Source: Roseovarius litorisediminis
Lineage (GTDB): Bacteria > Pseudomonadota > Alphaproteobacteria > Rhodobacterales > Rhodobacteraceae
NCBI RefSeq assembly: GCF_900172295.1
Contig: NZ_FWFL01000003.1
Span: 62,001 to 126,000, forward strand
Length of the DNA: 64,000 nt
Reading direction: 5' to 3'
Shown: positions 9,097 to 17,099 of the stretch, in pieces
How the letters are laid out: each line of letters opens with the position of its first letter
How positions within the stretch are numbered: position 1 is the stretch's first letter
Made by a program: the position numbers and the translations under genes
Notes under the pieces: generated by a model
Told to the model about the DNA's origin: nothing
Databases searched by the model: none
What the model saw: only the letters and a program-made list of their open reading frames with translations

Positions 9097-10284
9097 ATGG
9101 CGGACAATCAGGTGATGATCAGCTTGCATGACAATCTGGCGCGGATTGACGCGGCCGATTGGGATGCCTGTGCCTGTCCCGAGGCAGTGGATGGCGGACG
9201 CCCCGAAGATCCTTTTACAACCCATCGCTTTCTCAAAGCACTTGAGGATAGTGGTTCGGTTGGGGCGGGCACCGGGTGGGAACCGCAATACATGACGGCC
9301 GAGCTGGATGGCCAGATGATCGGCTGCGCGCCGCTTTATGCGAAATCTCATAGTCAGGGCGAATATATTTTTGATCACAGCTGGGCCAATGCCTATGACC
9401 GGGCCGGTGGGCGGTACTATCCGAAACTGCAAATTTCCGTGCCTTTTACGCCAGTTACAGGGCGGCGGTTGCTAGTGCGGCCCGGATTTGAAGTGATCGG
9501 ACAGGCGGCGTTGATACAAGGGGCGGTGCAGGTGGCGGACCAGAATGGCCTGTCCTCGTTGCACGTGACCTTCTGCACCCAAGACGAGGTGTCAGCCGGG
9601 CGGCGGCTGGGATTGATGGACCGGACCAGCCAGCAGTTTCACTGGGTCAATCAGGGCTATGAGGATTTCGAAGATTTCCTGGGCAGCCTGAGTTCGCGCA
9701 AGCGCAAAAATATCCGTCGGGAACGCCAGAAGGCTGCCGATTTTGGCGGTGAAATCAAAGTGTTAACGGGTGATCAGATTGAACGTCACCACTGGGATGC
9801 CATTTGGACCTTCTATCAGGACACCGGCGCGCGAAAGTGGGGGACACCCTATCTGACACGTCGTTTCTTCGAGATTGCGCATGAGGTATTGCGCGATGAT
9901 ATCTTGCTTGTGTTGGCCGAAAGGGACGGAAGCGCCGTTGCGGGGGCAATGAACCTGATTGGACGTTCGGCGCTATATGGCCGATACTGGGGTTGCATAG
10001 AGGATCATCCGTGCCTGCACTTTGAGCTATGTTATTACAATGCAATAGGTTTTGCGATTGCGAATGGGTTGGACAGGGTGGAGGCTGGCGCGCAGGGAGA
10101 ACATAAACTGGCGCGGGGCTACCTGCCGGTAAGCACCCATTCGCTGCATTGGATCCGTGATGCAGGATTTGCTGAGGCGGTTGAGCGTTACCTTGAGGCT
10201 GAACGGGCTGCGGTGGCGGAAGATATTGAAATTCTTACAAGTTTTGGCCCGTTCCGAAAAGAAAATGTGGAGGACCACCAGTGA
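9097..10284 (+). CDS. FemAB/GNAT-like protein of the COG3146 (DUF482) type
   Basis: Protein of about 395 residues resembling the peptidogalycan biosynthesis/FemAB-like acyltransferase group. Recognisable blocks are [75 protein letters not shown] and the C-terminal [17 protein letters not shown], all typical of COG3146. The exact substrate of this family is not established. I prefer the ATG at 9097 over the TTG at 9073, because AAGGA lies about twelve bases upstream and the family starts there. Its stop overlaps the GTG of phhB, so the two are translationally linked. Confidence 0.8.
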   Translation: MADNQVMISLHDNLARIDAADWDACACPEAVDGGRPEDPFTTHRFLKALEDSGSVGAGTGWEPQYMTAELDGQMIGCAPLYAKSHSQGEYIFDHSWANAYDRAGGRYYPKLQISVPFTPVTGRRLLVRPGFEVIGQAALIQGAVQVADQNGLSSLHVTFCTQDEVSAGRRLGLMDRTSQQFHWVNQGYEDFEDFLGSLSSRKRKNIRRERQKAADFGGEIKVLTGDQIERHHWDAIWTFYQDTGARKWGTPYLTRRFFEIAHEVLRDDILLVLAERDGSAVAGAMNLIGRSALYGRYWGCIEDHPCLHFELCYYNAIGFAIANGLDRVEAGAQGEHKLARGYLPVSTHSLHWIRDAGFAEAVERYLEAERAAVAEDIEILTSFGPFRKENVEDHQ

Positions 10285-10589
10285 CAGAACTTTTAAGCGA
10301 TACCGCCCGCAAAACAACGCTTGAACCGTTGCTGAAAACCGGATGGAAATTGGATTCAAACCGGGATGCTATAAAAAAGACATTTAAATTCAAAGACTTT
10401 GCCGATGCGTTTGGCTGGATGACACGGGCCGCGATATGGGCCGAGAAATGGAACCACCACCCGGAATGGTTTAATGTCTACAAAACGGTAGAAGTTACCC
10501 TGACCACTCATGACGTGGGCGGTTTGAGCACGCTTGACGTCAAACTGGCGCGCAAACTGGACACGCTGGCAGGCGAGGCGCGCGCGTAA
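10281..10589 (+). CDS. phhB: Pterin-4a-carbinolamine dehydratase
   Basis: Enzyme of 102 residues that dehydrates 4a-hydroxytetrahydropterin, recycling the cofactor of aromatic amino acid hydroxylases. The catalytic pattern is intact: [22 protein letters not shown] holds the two adjacent His, the Pro-Glu-Trp and the downstream His-Asp. The GTG start at 10281 overlaps the upstream TGA. No phenylalanine hydroxylase gene is nearby, which is common in this group, where the gene is often an orphan. Confidence 0.92.
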   Translation: MTELLSDTARKTTLEPLLKTGWKLDSNRDAIKKTFKFKDFADAFGWMTRAAIWAEKWNHHPEWFNVYKTVEVTLTTHDVGGLSTLDVKLARKLDTLAGEARA

Positions 10590-10593
10590 GGTC

Positions 10594-10622
10594 TGTACGT
10601 TTTGTACGTGGATTTTGTACGG
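10594..10622 (+). repeat. Copy 1 of a dispersed 29-bp GTACG-rich repeat
   Basis: Five bases after the phhB stop lies TGTACG, four bases, then GTACGTGGATTTTGTACGG. A second copy at 53093-53121 has the same layout, with 17 of the last 19 bases identical, again just after a plus-strand stop codon. The unit itself contains three GTACG words and so is partly self-repeating. Confidence 0.6.
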
Positions 10623-10710
10623 AATTTCCAAGGTTTTTTAACCGCCGCGTGCAAAACGGGGCTGATATGCGAAATGCCAAATATCGCGCACCCCAGCTTG
10701 GCCGGGCGTT

Positions 10711-11604
10711 TTAGGTGCTGCGGAAAATGCGGGATTCACCGATCATTTCTTCGAGGGCCGCGATGCGTTCGGCGCTGCGGCTTCGGCTTTGAATTTCGGC
10801 GACAAGCGCCTCGATCAAAAAGTTGATCGCCAGGGTGGAGTCCCAGCTTGAGGGGACTTCGACCATGCTGCGAAAACAGAAGGCTGCGTATTTTTCTATG
10901 GGAGATCCCCACTCATCGGTGAAAAGAACGATGTTTGCCCCCTGATTGACGACCAGTTTTGCAAGGCGTTCCAATTCTTTTTCGTACCGGCGGATGTCAA
11001 AAACGATCAGCGTGGATTTTTCATCCATGTCCAGCAGCGATTGTGGCCAGACACTGGGTGAGAAATCCAGTAGCGAGACGCCGGGCCGGATGATTTGCAG
11101 ATGGTTGAAGAAATAATGCGCGTTGGACCGCGTGATCCGGCCACCCAGCAGATAAAGTTTTCTGTCCAGGTCGGAAAGCACGGCTGCGACCTTGTCAAAT
11201 TCCTGTAGATCAAGGCGGTCAAGGCTTCGGTTGATATTGTGAGATACCGCTGCCGCAAATCGGCTGACGATGTGGTCTTTTCCGCCGCTCAGTCTGGCGG
11301 TTTCAAGCTTTGCCAAGGGCTCTTTCATCCGCGCGGCGACCTCTTCGCGGATTGCATTCTGTAGATCGGGATACCCATCATAACCCAGCTTGCGGGCCAG
11401 GCGGATGACGGTAGGTGTGGACACGCCGACGCTTTCGGCAAGTTTTGTAATCGATTGCAAGCCGGCGATCAGCGAGTCATCAAGAAGCGTTGCTGTGAGT
11501 CGCCTTTCGGCAGCTGTCAGCTCTTCCTGCTTTTCCTTGATCAGGTCCTTGACGAGGGGTTTCTTTCCCATTTTTTCACCGTTGTATTCAGGAAGCATTT
11601 CCAT
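10711..11604 (-). CDS. MurR/RpiR-family transcriptional regulator
   Basis: A 297-residue regulator with an N-terminal HTH_6 domain (residues about 15-95; TKLAESVGVSTPTVIRLARKLGYDGYPDLQ is the recognition region) and a C-terminal SIS sugar-isomerase-like domain (about 125-260) that senses phosphorylated or acidic metabolites. It is divergent from the hydrolase/TRAP/ligase/dehydrogenase genes that start at 11668, with only 63 bases between, so it almost certainly controls them. The first ATG at 11604 has no clear ribosome site; internal Met codons at residues 3 and 12 are alternative starts. The effector cannot be read from sequence. Confidence 0.9.
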   Translation of the reverse strand: MEMLPEYNGEKMGKKPLVKDLIKEKQEELTAAERRLTATLLDDSLIAGLQSITKLAESVGVSTPTVIRLARKLGYDGYPDLQNAIREEVAARMKEPLAKLETARLSGGKDHIVSRFAAAVSHNINRSLDRLDLQEFDKVAAVLSDLDRKLYLLGGRITRSNAHYFFNHLQIIRPGVSLLDFSPSVWPQSLLDMDEKSTLIVFDIRRYEKELERLAKLVVNQGANIVLFTDEWGSPIEKYAAFCFRSMVEVPSSWDSTLAINFLIEALVAEIQSRSRSAERIAALEEMIGESRIFRST

Positions 11605-11667
11605 GTTGGAAAAGTTTCTGAAATAATCTTGACATCCGATGTCGTGATGTAGTGATAATTACACAAC
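11605..11667. promoter_or_regulatory. Divergent promoter of the TRAP/glutamyl-ligase island
   Basis: Between the RpiR gene and the plus-strand hydrolase lie a GAAA-AG-TTTC dyad (11609-11618) that runs into TTTC-T-GAAA (11615-11623), a TTGACA hexamer at 11629-11634 and a GATAAT hexamer at 11654-11659. The spacer of 19 bases is long but usable. RpiR-type regulators often bind GAAA/TTTC dyads, so the dyad is the candidate operator. Confidence 0.45.
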
Positions 11668-12465
11668 ATGAATTGGGGGACAAGGGACATGCACAACGCG
11701 GGATGGCCACCAGCTGCGGTTTTCGGCATTGCTGGAACAGCCCCTGTGGTGCTGGTGTGTGAACATGCCTCGGATTTTATTCCGCCGGAATTCAGCGGGC
11801 TGGGATTGGCGGCCGGGGTGGAAAAAAGCCATGCGGCCTGGGACATCGGGGCGCTGGATGTTTCAAAATGCCTGAGCGCCCGGTTGAGCGCACCGCTGGT
11901 GGCAGGGCAGGTGTCACGGCTGGTTTATGATTGTAACCGTCCGCTAGAGGCGCCTGACTGCATTCCTGCAAAAAGCGAGATTTTCGAGATACCGGGAAAC
12001 AGAAATCTGAGCGACGCTGATAAACAGGCCCGGTTTGAAACGATTCACAGTCCCTTTCACGAAACGATTGGCTGGGTTCTGGACCGGCAGATACCCTTTG
12101 CTAATGCCCCCGTTCTTTTGATTACGATTCACAGTTTCACGCCGATTTACAACGGCAAGAAAAGAGAGCTTGACCTAGGGTATCTGTTTCATTCGAAAGG
12201 GAAAATAGCCAATTCGGCAGTATCTGTCGAGAAAAAGCGAGGGGTGATGCGCGCCGCCGTCAACGAACCTTACGCGGCGTCTGACGGTGTAACCTATACC
12301 CTGGCGAAACACGCAGAGGCGCGCGGGCTGGACAGTGTCATGATCGAAATTCGCAACGATATGATTGATACCCCTGAAAAGGCCGAGCGCGTGGCCGGGC
12401 ACCTTGCGGAAACGCTTGGCCGAGTGGACGCGCGGTGCAAAAGCCTGGAGGGTTTTCAGGTATGA
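11668..12465 (+). CDS. N-formylglutamate amidohydrolase family hydrolase
   Basis: A 265-residue member of the N-formylglutamate amidohydrolase family (zinc amidohydrolases acting on N-acylated glutamate). Visible family blocks are VVLVCEHASDFIPPEF near the N-terminus, AAWDIGALDVSKCLSARL, LVYDCNRPLEAPDC, LLITIHSFTPIYNG and the C-terminal SVMIEIRNDMID. It lies first in the plus-strand operon; its stop overlaps the start of the TRAP small permease. Histidine-degradation genes are absent, so the usual HutG role is unlikely here. With a glutamine-synthetase-like ligase downstream, it may instead hydrolyse a gamma-glutamyl amide; that is inference. Confidence 0.85.
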   Translation: MNWGTRDMHNAGWPPAAVFGIAGTAPVVLVCEHASDFIPPEFSGLGLAAGVEKSHAAWDIGALDVSKCLSARLSAPLVAGQVSRLVYDCNRPLEAPDCIPAKSEIFEIPGNRNLSDADKQARFETIHSPFHETIGWVLDRQIPFANAPVLLITIHSFTPIYNGKKRELDLGYLFHSKGKIANSAVSVEKKRGVMRAAVNEPYAASDGVTYTLAKHAEARGLDSVMIEIRNDMIDTPEKAERVAGHLAETLGRVDARCKSLEGFQV

Positions 12466-12980
12466 CGGCAATGCGAACGTTCATCCGTTTTGTGGACCAG
12501 ATCAACTATCGGATCGGCCGGGTCGCCATGTACGGGATCTTTGTGATGATGGCGATCCTGCTTTGGTCTTCGGTTTCCAAGATGTTCTTCAACCCATCTC
12601 TCTGGACCCTTGAAATGGCGCAGTTCGCCATGGTGGCCTATTATATTCTGGGCGGCCCGTATTCGATCCAGATGGGATCGAATGTACGCATGGATTTGCT
12701 TTATGGCGGGTGGAGTACACGGCGCAAAGCTGCGGTCGATACGATCACCGTGTTGTTCTTGATCTTTTATCTGGTTGTTCTGCTTTGGGGTGGAATCGAC
12801 AGTACTGCTTATTCTTTCAAATATGGCGGGGAACGCAGTCCGACAGTCTGGCGCCCCTATCTCTGGCCGATCAAGGTGATCATGTGCTTTGGCATCGTGC
12901 TGATGCTGCTGCAGGCGTGCTCGGAGCTGTTCAAAGACATTCTGCGCCTGCGCGGAGAGGAGATCGACCATGTCGTATGA
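12462..12980 (+). CDS. TRAP transporter small permease (DctQ type)
   Basis: Four-helix membrane subunit of a tripartite ATP-independent periplasmic transporter. The ATG at 12462 overlaps the preceding TGA and follows GGAGG by about nine bases; it gives 172 residues. The helix-rich sequence includes the family-typical LWTLEMAQFAMVAYYILGGPY stretch and the YGGWSTRRKAAVD loop. It overlaps the large permease gene by 11 bases, indicating strong translational coupling. Confidence 0.9.
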   Translation: MTAMRTFIRFVDQINYRIGRVAMYGIFVMMAILLWSSVSKMFFNPSLWTLEMAQFAMVAYYILGGPYSIQMGSNVRMDLLYGGWSTRRKAAVDTITVLFLIFYLVVLLWGGIDSTAYSFKYGGERSPTVWRPYLWPIKVIMCFGIVLMLLQACSELFKDILRLRGEEIDHVV

Positions 12981-14475
12981 GATGATCGCGCTCTTCATGT
13001 TTGCCACGATGATGGCACTGCTGTTGACCGGGCAGCGGGTTTTCGGGGCCATCGGCTTTGTCGCGGTCATCGCTGCGCTGGTTTTGTGGGGGGACAGGGG
13101 CGGTTATGACATTGCGTTTTCCTCGGCGATCAAGCTGATGAAATGGTATCCGCTGCTGACCCTGCCGATGTTTATCTTCATGGGCTATGTCCTGTCGGAA
13201 TCGAAAATCGCCGATGACCTGTACAAGATGTTCCATGTTTGGATGGGCGGCCTGCGGGGTGGGCTGGCGATTGGCACAATCGGTCTGATGGTGCTGATTT
13301 CGGCGATGAACGGCCTGTCTGTGGCGGGCATGGCCATCGGGGCGACGATCGCGTTGCCCGAACTGCTGAAGCGCAATTACGACAAGAGAATGGTAACGGG
13401 GGTGATCCAGGCCGGATCGTCTTTGGGTATTCTTGTGCCGCCTTCGGTTGTTCTGGTTCTCTATGCAATGATCGCACGTCAGCCGGTGGGACAATTATGG
13501 CTGGCGGGCGTATTACCGGGGCTGATGATGGCCGCGATGTTCATCCTGTACATCGCTATTCGCTGCCGAATGAATCCGTCGCTGGGCCCGGTCATGCCGC
13601 CCGAGGACCTGGTGGAATACGATCGCGTGTCCGAAGTGCCGGTACGTCTGAATTATATCGTGCTGGGGGCGCTGGTGCTTTTGCCGGTGCTGTTTTTTGC
13701 CGGTGTGCTCGACTTCAAACAGGTCGGCCTTGGGGCGATTGCGGCGGGCATTCTGGCACTGTTGGTGCGCAAAACTCCGGTCTTTACCCATGACGTTTAT
13801 CTGATCGAGAAAAACCGGCTGCTGTTTGCCGGGGTTCTGCCGCTGGCGATTTTTGCCACCATGATGATCCCCTTTGTGAACGGCTGGACCTCGCTGGTGG
13901 AAAGCTCGGCCATCGGGGCGATGACCGCCTTTGTCGCAGCTTTCCTCAAGGGGCGCATGACGCGCAAAGTGTTCGAGGTTTCGGTCCGTCAGACGTTGGG
14001 CATTTCGTGCATGTTCATGTGGATCATTCTGGCAGCACTGGCCTTTGGCGCGGTGTTTGACGGGCTGGGCGCGGTGAAGGCGATCGAAAGCCTGTTCACC
14101 GAAAAGCTGGGCCTGAACCCCTGGGTAATCCTTATTCTGATGCAGCTTAGTTTCATCTTGATGGGGACGTTTCTGGATGACACGGCCATGCTGGTGATCG
14201 TGGCCCCGCTTTATGTGCCACTTGTCGGCGCGTTGGGCTTTGATCTTATCTGGTACGGGGTGCTGTATACGATCACAACGCAGATTGCCTATATGACGCC
14301 GCCCTTTGGCTATAACCTTTTCCTGATGCGCGCGATGGCTCCGCCAGAGATTACGTTGAAAGACATCTATGCGTCGATCCTGCCTTTCGTACTGGTTATG
14401 GTTATTGCGCTTTCGGTCATCATGGTGTTCCCGGAAATCGCCCTTTGGCTGCCAGAATATGTATATAACAAATAA
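12970..14475 (+). CDS. TRAP transporter large permease (DctM type)
   Basis: The 501-residue transport subunit of the TRAP system, using the sodium or proton gradient. It contains about twelve hydrophobic segments and the DctM hallmarks: GAIGFVAVIAALVLWG, PMFIFMGYVLSESKIADDLYKM, a first VTGVIQAGSSLGILVPPSVVLVLYAM block and the C-terminal MGTFLDDTAMLVIVAPLYVP block. AGAGGAGA precedes the ATG at 12970. Together with the neighbouring small permease and binding protein it forms a complete importer dedicated to this operon. Confidence 0.93.
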   Translation: MSYEMIALFMFATMMALLLTGQRVFGAIGFVAVIAALVLWGDRGGYDIAFSSAIKLMKWYPLLTLPMFIFMGYVLSESKIADDLYKMFHVWMGGLRGGLAIGTIGLMVLISAMNGLSVAGMAIGATIALPELLKRNYDKRMVTGVIQAGSSLGILVPPSVVLVLYAMIARQPVGQLWLAGVLPGLMMAAMFILYIAIRCRMNPSLGPVMPPEDLVEYDRVSEVPVRLNYIVLGALVLLPVLFFAGVLDFKQVGLGAIAAGILALLVRKTPVFTHDVYLIEKNRLLFAGVLPLAIFATMMIPFVNGWTSLVESSAIGAMTAFVAAFLKGRMTRKVFEVSVRQTLGISCMFMWIILAALAFGAVFDGLGAVKAIESLFTEKLGLNPWVILILMQLSFILMGTFLDDTAMLVIVAPLYVPLVGALGFDLIWYGVLYTITTQIAYMTPPFGYNLFLMRAMAPPEITLKDIYASILPFVLVMVIALSVIMVFPEIALWLPEYVYNK

Positions 14476-14535
14476 GGACAAGACCCCGGCGAAGGGGCAA
14501 TTCAACCCGAGCAAAAACAGAGAGAGGAAATAAAA

Positions 14536-15573
14536 ATGACTTCAAGACGTAAGTTTTTAACATCCGCTGGCCTTGGCGGTGCTGCGGTTCTTGCCAGCCC
14601 GGCCATCGTCAAAGCCCAGGCTCCAATCAAGTGGCGCTTTCAGACCTATGCGGGGGCTGCGCTGGGTGAGCATGTCACCAAGCCCATGGTCGATTATGTC
14701 AACAACGCTGCCAATGGCGAGATGGAGATCGAGCTGTACTACGCCGACCAGATCGTGCCCACCGGCGAGTTGTTTCAGGCGCTTCAGCGCGGCACCATTG
14801 ATGCGGTGCATTCGGATGACGACTCGATGGCGTCGCCCACGCCGCTGCGTCAGTTTGGCGGCTACTTCCCCTTTGCCACCAAGCACATCCTGGATGTGCC
14901 GGTGTTGTTCAACCAGTATGGTTTGGCCGACATCTGGCGGGCGGAGTACGAAAAGGTCGGTGTCACCTGGATCTCCGCCGCAGGCCAGGACCCCTGTAAC
15001 TTCAACACCAAAAAGGAAATTAAATCGGTTGCCGATCTGGATGGCCTGAAGCTGTACACCTTCCCCACCGCCGGCCGTTTCCTGGCCAAGTTCGGTGTGG
15101 TTCCGGTAAACATTCCCTACGAGGACGCAGAGGTTGCGGTGCAAACTGGCGAACTGGACGGCATGTCATGGTCGGGCATCACCGAAGATTACACCGTTGG
15201 TTGGGCAGAGGTGACAGATCACTTCCTGACCAACAACATTTCGGGGGCCTGGATCGGGTCGTGGTTCGTGAACCAGCAGCGCTGGGCTGATCTGCCCGAT
15301 CACCTCAAGCAGTTGGTTATGGCCGCAACCGAGGCAAGCCATACCTACCGCAATCAGTGGTACTGGGGTGGTGAGGCGCGGCTGCGGGCAAAAGGCGACA
15401 AGCTGGCGCTTCGGACCGTGCCCGCAAACGAATGGGCCGAAGTGGAAGATGCCGCCAAGGAATTCTGGAATGAGATTGCCGAAGAAGGCGAAATCCAACA
15501 GAAAATCATCGGTATTTTCCGCGAATACAACGAAGTCATCAACCAGGCCGGACCGCCCTATACCAACGGCTGA
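14536..15573 (+). CDS. TRAP transporter substrate-binding protein (DctP family)
   Basis: Periplasmic receptor of 345 residues. A twin-arginine signal (TSRRKFLTSAGLGGAAVLA, cleavage near residue 28) leads into the DctP fold: WRFQTYAGAALGEHVTKP, a GEMEIELYYADQIVPTGELF segment and the helix-connecting KSVADLDGLKLYTFPTAGRFLAKFG block. Export through Tat implies a folded protein. In this family an Arg in the second domain usually clamps a carboxylate; here the corresponding stretch reads TFPTAGR, so the ligand class is uncertain and might be a non-acid. GAGAGGAAAT precedes the ATG. A strong terminator follows at 15580, so this subunit may be the end of a first transcript. Confidence 0.9.
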   Translation: MTSRRKFLTSAGLGGAAVLASPAIVKAQAPIKWRFQTYAGAALGEHVTKPMVDYVNNAANGEMEIELYYADQIVPTGELFQALQRGTIDAVHSDDDSMASPTPLRQFGGYFPFATKHILDVPVLFNQYGLADIWRAEYEKVGVTWISAAGQDPCNFNTKKEIKSVADLDGLKLYTFPTAGRFLAKFGVVPVNIPYEDAEVAVQTGELDGMSWSGITEDYTVGWAEVTDHFLTNNISGAWIGSWFVNQQRWADLPDHLKQLVMAATEASHTYRNQWYWGGEARLRAKGDKLALRTVPANEWAEVEDAAKEFWNEIAEEGEIQQKIIGIFREYNEVINQAGPPYTNG

Positions 15574-15579
15574 GTATTG

Positions 15580-15614
15580 TTGTCCCCCGGCCGAAGTCGG
15601 GGGGCAATTTTTTT
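15580..15614 (+). terminator. Rho-independent terminator after the TRAP genes
   Basis: A 10-bp stem (TTGTCCCCCG at 15580-15589 with CGGGGGGCAA at 15598-15607, one T-G wobble) and an 8-base loop is followed at once by seven T residues (15608-15614). This is the best-formed terminator in the window and may uncouple the transporter from the downstream ligase and dehydrogenase genes. Confidence 0.85.
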
Positions 15615-15628
15615 CGCAAAAAAATTGA

Positions 15629-15651
15629 CAAAATTCTTTGGAAGAATTTTG
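15629..15651. repeat. Perfect 10-bp-arm palindrome between terminator and ligase gene
   Basis: CAAAATTCTT at 15629-15638 and AAGAATTTTG at 15642-15651 are exact inverted copies around TGG. The arm is A+T-rich and lies 29 bases before the ligase ATG. It could be an operator, a transcript hairpin in the 5' leader, or a copy of an AATTCTT/AAGAATT intergenic element that I recall from other Rhodobacteraceae. Confidence 0.6.
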
Positions 15652-15679
15652 CCTCCGCAAACAACAACGGATCGCCAGA

Positions 15680-17035
15680 ATGAGCCTGAGTTTTGAAGAG
15701 CTAAAGTCACAAATTGCCTCAGGAGAGGTCGACACTGTCCTTGCCTGCCTTGTGGACATGCAGGGCCGTCTGCTGGGAAAGCGGTTTCATGCCGGCCATT
15801 TTGTCAGCAGCGCCTGGGAAGAGACCCATTGCTGCAACTATCTGCTGGCCACTGATCTGGAGATGGCGACGCCCGATGGCTATGCCTCGACCAGTTGGCA
15901 ATCGGGCTATGGCGATTACGTGATGAAGCCGGACCTTTCCACGCTACGCCCGGTGCCGTGGTTGGAAGGTACGGTGATGGTGCTGTGTGATGTGCTGGAT
16001 CATCATACTCACAAAGACATTCCCCATTCGCCCCGCGCGGTGCTGAAAAAGCAGCTGAAGCGGTTGGCGGCGATGGGATATGACGCGATGATGGCGACCG
16101 AACTGGAGTTTTTCCTGTTCGAGAAAAGCTTTGACGAGATCCGCAAGGACAAGTTCCGCGATCTTGAGCCGATCAGCGGTTATAACGAAGACTATCACAT
16201 CCTGCAGACCACCAAGGAAGAACACGTGATGCGCCCGATCCGCAATCACCTGTGGAATGCGGGTATTCCGATCGAAAACTCAAAAGGCGAGGCCGAGGCC
16301 GGACAGGAAGAGCTGAACATCAAATATGCCGCCGCTCTGGATACCGCCGATTATCATACGATTGCCAAACATGCGGTGAAAGAGATCGCCTGGCAGCAGG
16401 GCCATGCGGTGACGTTTTTGCCGAAGTGGCATCATGACAGGGTCGGATCGTCCAGCCATGTGCATCAGTCGCTGTGGCAGGACGGCAAGCCGCTGTTCTT
16501 TGACGAGACCGATGCGCTGGGCATGTCTGAGCTGATGAAGGCCTATATGGCGGGTCTGCTGAAATACGCCCCCGATTACACCTATTTTCTGGCGCCCTAT
16601 ATTAACAGCTACAAAAGGTTCCAGAAGGGTACGTTCGCACCCACGCGGACAATCTGGTCGGTGGACAACCGCACGGCCGGGTTCCGCTTGTGCGGGGACG
16701 GCACCAAAGCGGTTCGGGTTGAGTGCCGCGTCGGCGGGTCTGATCTGAACCCATATCTGGCCATGGCCGCGCAGATTGCTGCCGGACTTGCCGGACTCGA
16801 GGAGAATTTGGCGCTTGATCCGCCGTTTTCCGGAGACGCCTATGAGGGCGACTCGGGTATGATTCCCCAAACTCTGCGAGACGCCCGGAAAATGCTGACC
16901 AGTTCGAAGATGCTGCGTGCGGCAATGGGAGACGATGTGGTCGATCACTATGCCCGCGCGGCGGAATGGGAGATCGAAGAGTTTGACCGCATCGTCACCG
17001 ACTACGAAGTGGCACGCGGGTTTGAGCGGGCGTGA
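15680..17035 (+). CDS. Glutamine-synthetase-like gamma-glutamyl ligase (PuuA/GlnT/GMAS group)
   Basis: ATP-dependent ligase that couples glutamate to ammonia or, in this subgroup, to an amine. With the ATG at 15680 it has 451 residues: a short N-terminal beta-grasp domain (about 1-105, DMQGRLLGKRF) and a catalytic domain with MATELEFFLF, the GEAEAGQEELNI metal/glutamate block, GSSSHVHQSLW and NRTAGFRLCGDGTKAVRVECRVGG. These are the conserved active-site regions, and the overall pattern fits the amine-glutamylating group better than housekeeping GlnA, which carries a tyrosine adenylylation site near the C-terminus not seen here. It sits between a TRAP importer and two dehydrogenases, so its substrate is probably the imported amine. 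Confidence 0.85.
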   Translation: MSLSFEELKSQIASGEVDTVLACLVDMQGRLLGKRFHAGHFVSSAWEETHCCNYLLATDLEMATPDGYASTSWQSGYGDYVMKPDLSTLRPVPWLEGTVMVLCDVLDHHTHKDIPHSPRAVLKKQLKRLAAMGYDAMMATELEFFLFEKSFDEIRKDKFRDLEPISGYNEDYHILQTTKEEHVMRPIRNHLWNAGIPIENSKGEAEAGQEELNIKYAAALDTADYHTIAKHAVKEIAWQQGHAVTFLPKWHHDRVGSSSHVHQSLWQDGKPLFFDETDALGMSELMKAYMAGLLKYAPDYTYFLAPYINSYKRFQKGTFAPTRTIWSVDNRTAGFRLCGDGTKAVRVECRVGGSDLNPYLAMAAQIAAGLAGLEENLALDPPFSGDAYEGDSGMIPQTLRDARKMLTSSKMLRAAMGDDVVDHYARAAEWEIEEFDRIVTDYEVARGFERA

Positions 17036-17066
17036 GATGCCTTCGGCGAGAGTATTTGCGGAAAAA

Positions 17067-17083
17067 TGAAAGCCCGGCTTTCA
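17067..17083. promoter_or_regulatory. Palindrome upstream of the aldehyde dehydrogenase gene
   Basis: TGAAAGCC-C-GGCTTTCA is a perfect 8-bp inverted repeat with a one-base centre, 17 bases before the ATG of the next gene. The GAAA/TTTC ends recall the dyad in front of the RpiR gene, although the spacing differs. It could be an operator or part of an intergenic repeat; it overlaps the leader where a ribosome site is expected. Confidence 0.4.
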
Positions 17084-17099
17084 CACTGATGAGGATGAA

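Noticed and set aside
13513-14514. Long open frame on the minus strand opposite the TRAP large permease
   Set aside because: His/Gln/Arg-rich translation without domains; the plus frame is a clear DctM protein. Shadow of a G+C-rich gene.
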